14,191 nucleotides of DNA, from positions 1 through 14,191 of the forward strand of contig CAKRCD010000035.1 of NCBI GenBank assembly GCA_934307065.1, written 5' to 3'. How positions within the stretch are numbered: position 1 is the stretch's first letter; the number at the start of each line of letters is the position of its first letter. The notes below the pieces were generated by a model that was given only the letters and a program-made list of their open reading frames with translations, had not been told where the DNA came from and ran no database searches. A program made the translations under genes and the position numbers. The DNA comes from an uncultured Bariatricus sp. (GTDB lineage: Bacteria; Bacillota; Clostridia; Lachnospirales; Lachnospiraceae). This document shows, piece after piece, positions 13,983-14,191 of this stretch.

Positions 13983-14017
13983 TAAATAAGTTTAACATAC
14001 TCGTTAGTCAAAGTCAA
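13983..14017 (-). promoter_or_regulatory. Promoter of the TPR/AAA gene (tandem -35 boxes)
   Basis: Minus strand: two directly adjacent TTGACT boxes (14012-14017 and 14006-14011). At 17-bp spacing they face TAAACT (13989-13994) and TATTTA (13983-13988) respectively. Either or both could serve; the leader would be about 50 nt. Confidence 0.5.
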
Positions 14018-14122
14018 AAAATACAAAGGATTTTTTCATCTTTATTAAGTAAATGTTACAAATTTATATCAATCTCCAAAATACTTATATCTTTCTACTG
14101 TATTCATTTCTTGCAAAACTAT

Positions 14123-14186
14123 GAGAAACACGCTTCGCGAGTTTCTCAAGTTATCGCGGCAGTCGCCAAGGTCTCGTGCAAGCACG
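14123..14186. repeat. Palindrome-rich GC-richer segment at window end
   Basis: GAGAAAC (14123-14129) and GTTTCTC (14141-14147) enclose a CGC-TTC-GCG inner stem. CGTGC-AA-GCACG lies at 14175-14186. The segment is GC-richer than the AT-rich intergenic DNA before it (14020-14120, where I see nothing). It is cut by the window edge; it could be a dispersed intergenic repeat or part of the next gene. Confidence 0.4.
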
Positions 14187-14191
14187 GACTT

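Overview
The window reads as a piece of a low-GC Gram-positive (Firmicutes) genome, most likely Clostridia of the Lachnospiraceae type. This is an inference from AT-rich intergenic DNA, strong GGAGG-type ribosome binding sites, U-tract hairpin terminators, a clostridial NPQTG sorting motif and the gene families present. No species can be named from the sequence alone.

Layout from left to right: a tRNA-Tyr gene on the minus strand, cut at the window edge. An uncharacterised 141-residue protein (plus). A membrane-anchored C39-like cysteine peptidase (minus). asnB, glutamine-dependent asparagine synthetase (plus), with a clear promoter and terminator. The 3' remnant of a sortase-anchored surface protein gene (minus), lying between asnB and an intact AEC-family transporter (minus). 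Free methionine-(R)-sulfoxide reductase (plus), which converges on and overlaps by 4 nt a Rep_3-type plasmid replication initiator (minus). About 700 bp of iteron-rich, then AT-rich, DNA upstream of rep that looks like a complete iteron replication origin. tRNA-Lys(CTT) (minus). An ammonium transporter fused to a PII domain (minus), with a probable attenuator in its leader. trmB (plus). A thioredoxin-like protein (plus). A 924-residue TPR / acidic-repeat / AAA-like protein (minus). The window ends in a short palindrome-rich stretch.

Most genes are ordinary chromosomal housekeeping or nitrogen and redox genes: asnB and amt (nitrogen), fRMsr and the thioredoxin-like protein (redox), trmB and two tRNAs (translation). 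They are mostly single transcription units with their own promoters and terminators, not one operon.

The features that stand out are: (1) a plasmid-style Rep_3 initiator and a structured iteron origin among housekeeping genes, with a 125-bp higher-order duplication in the array; (2) a promoter-proximal hairpin pair in the amt-PII leader that looks like transcription attenuation; (3) a 25-copy 18-bp minisatellite coding for an (EYEDEE)n acidic tract in which nearly all variation is synonymous, inside a protein with a degenerate AAA ATPase domain; (4) an orphan NPQTG sorting signal marking a deleted surface-protein gene.
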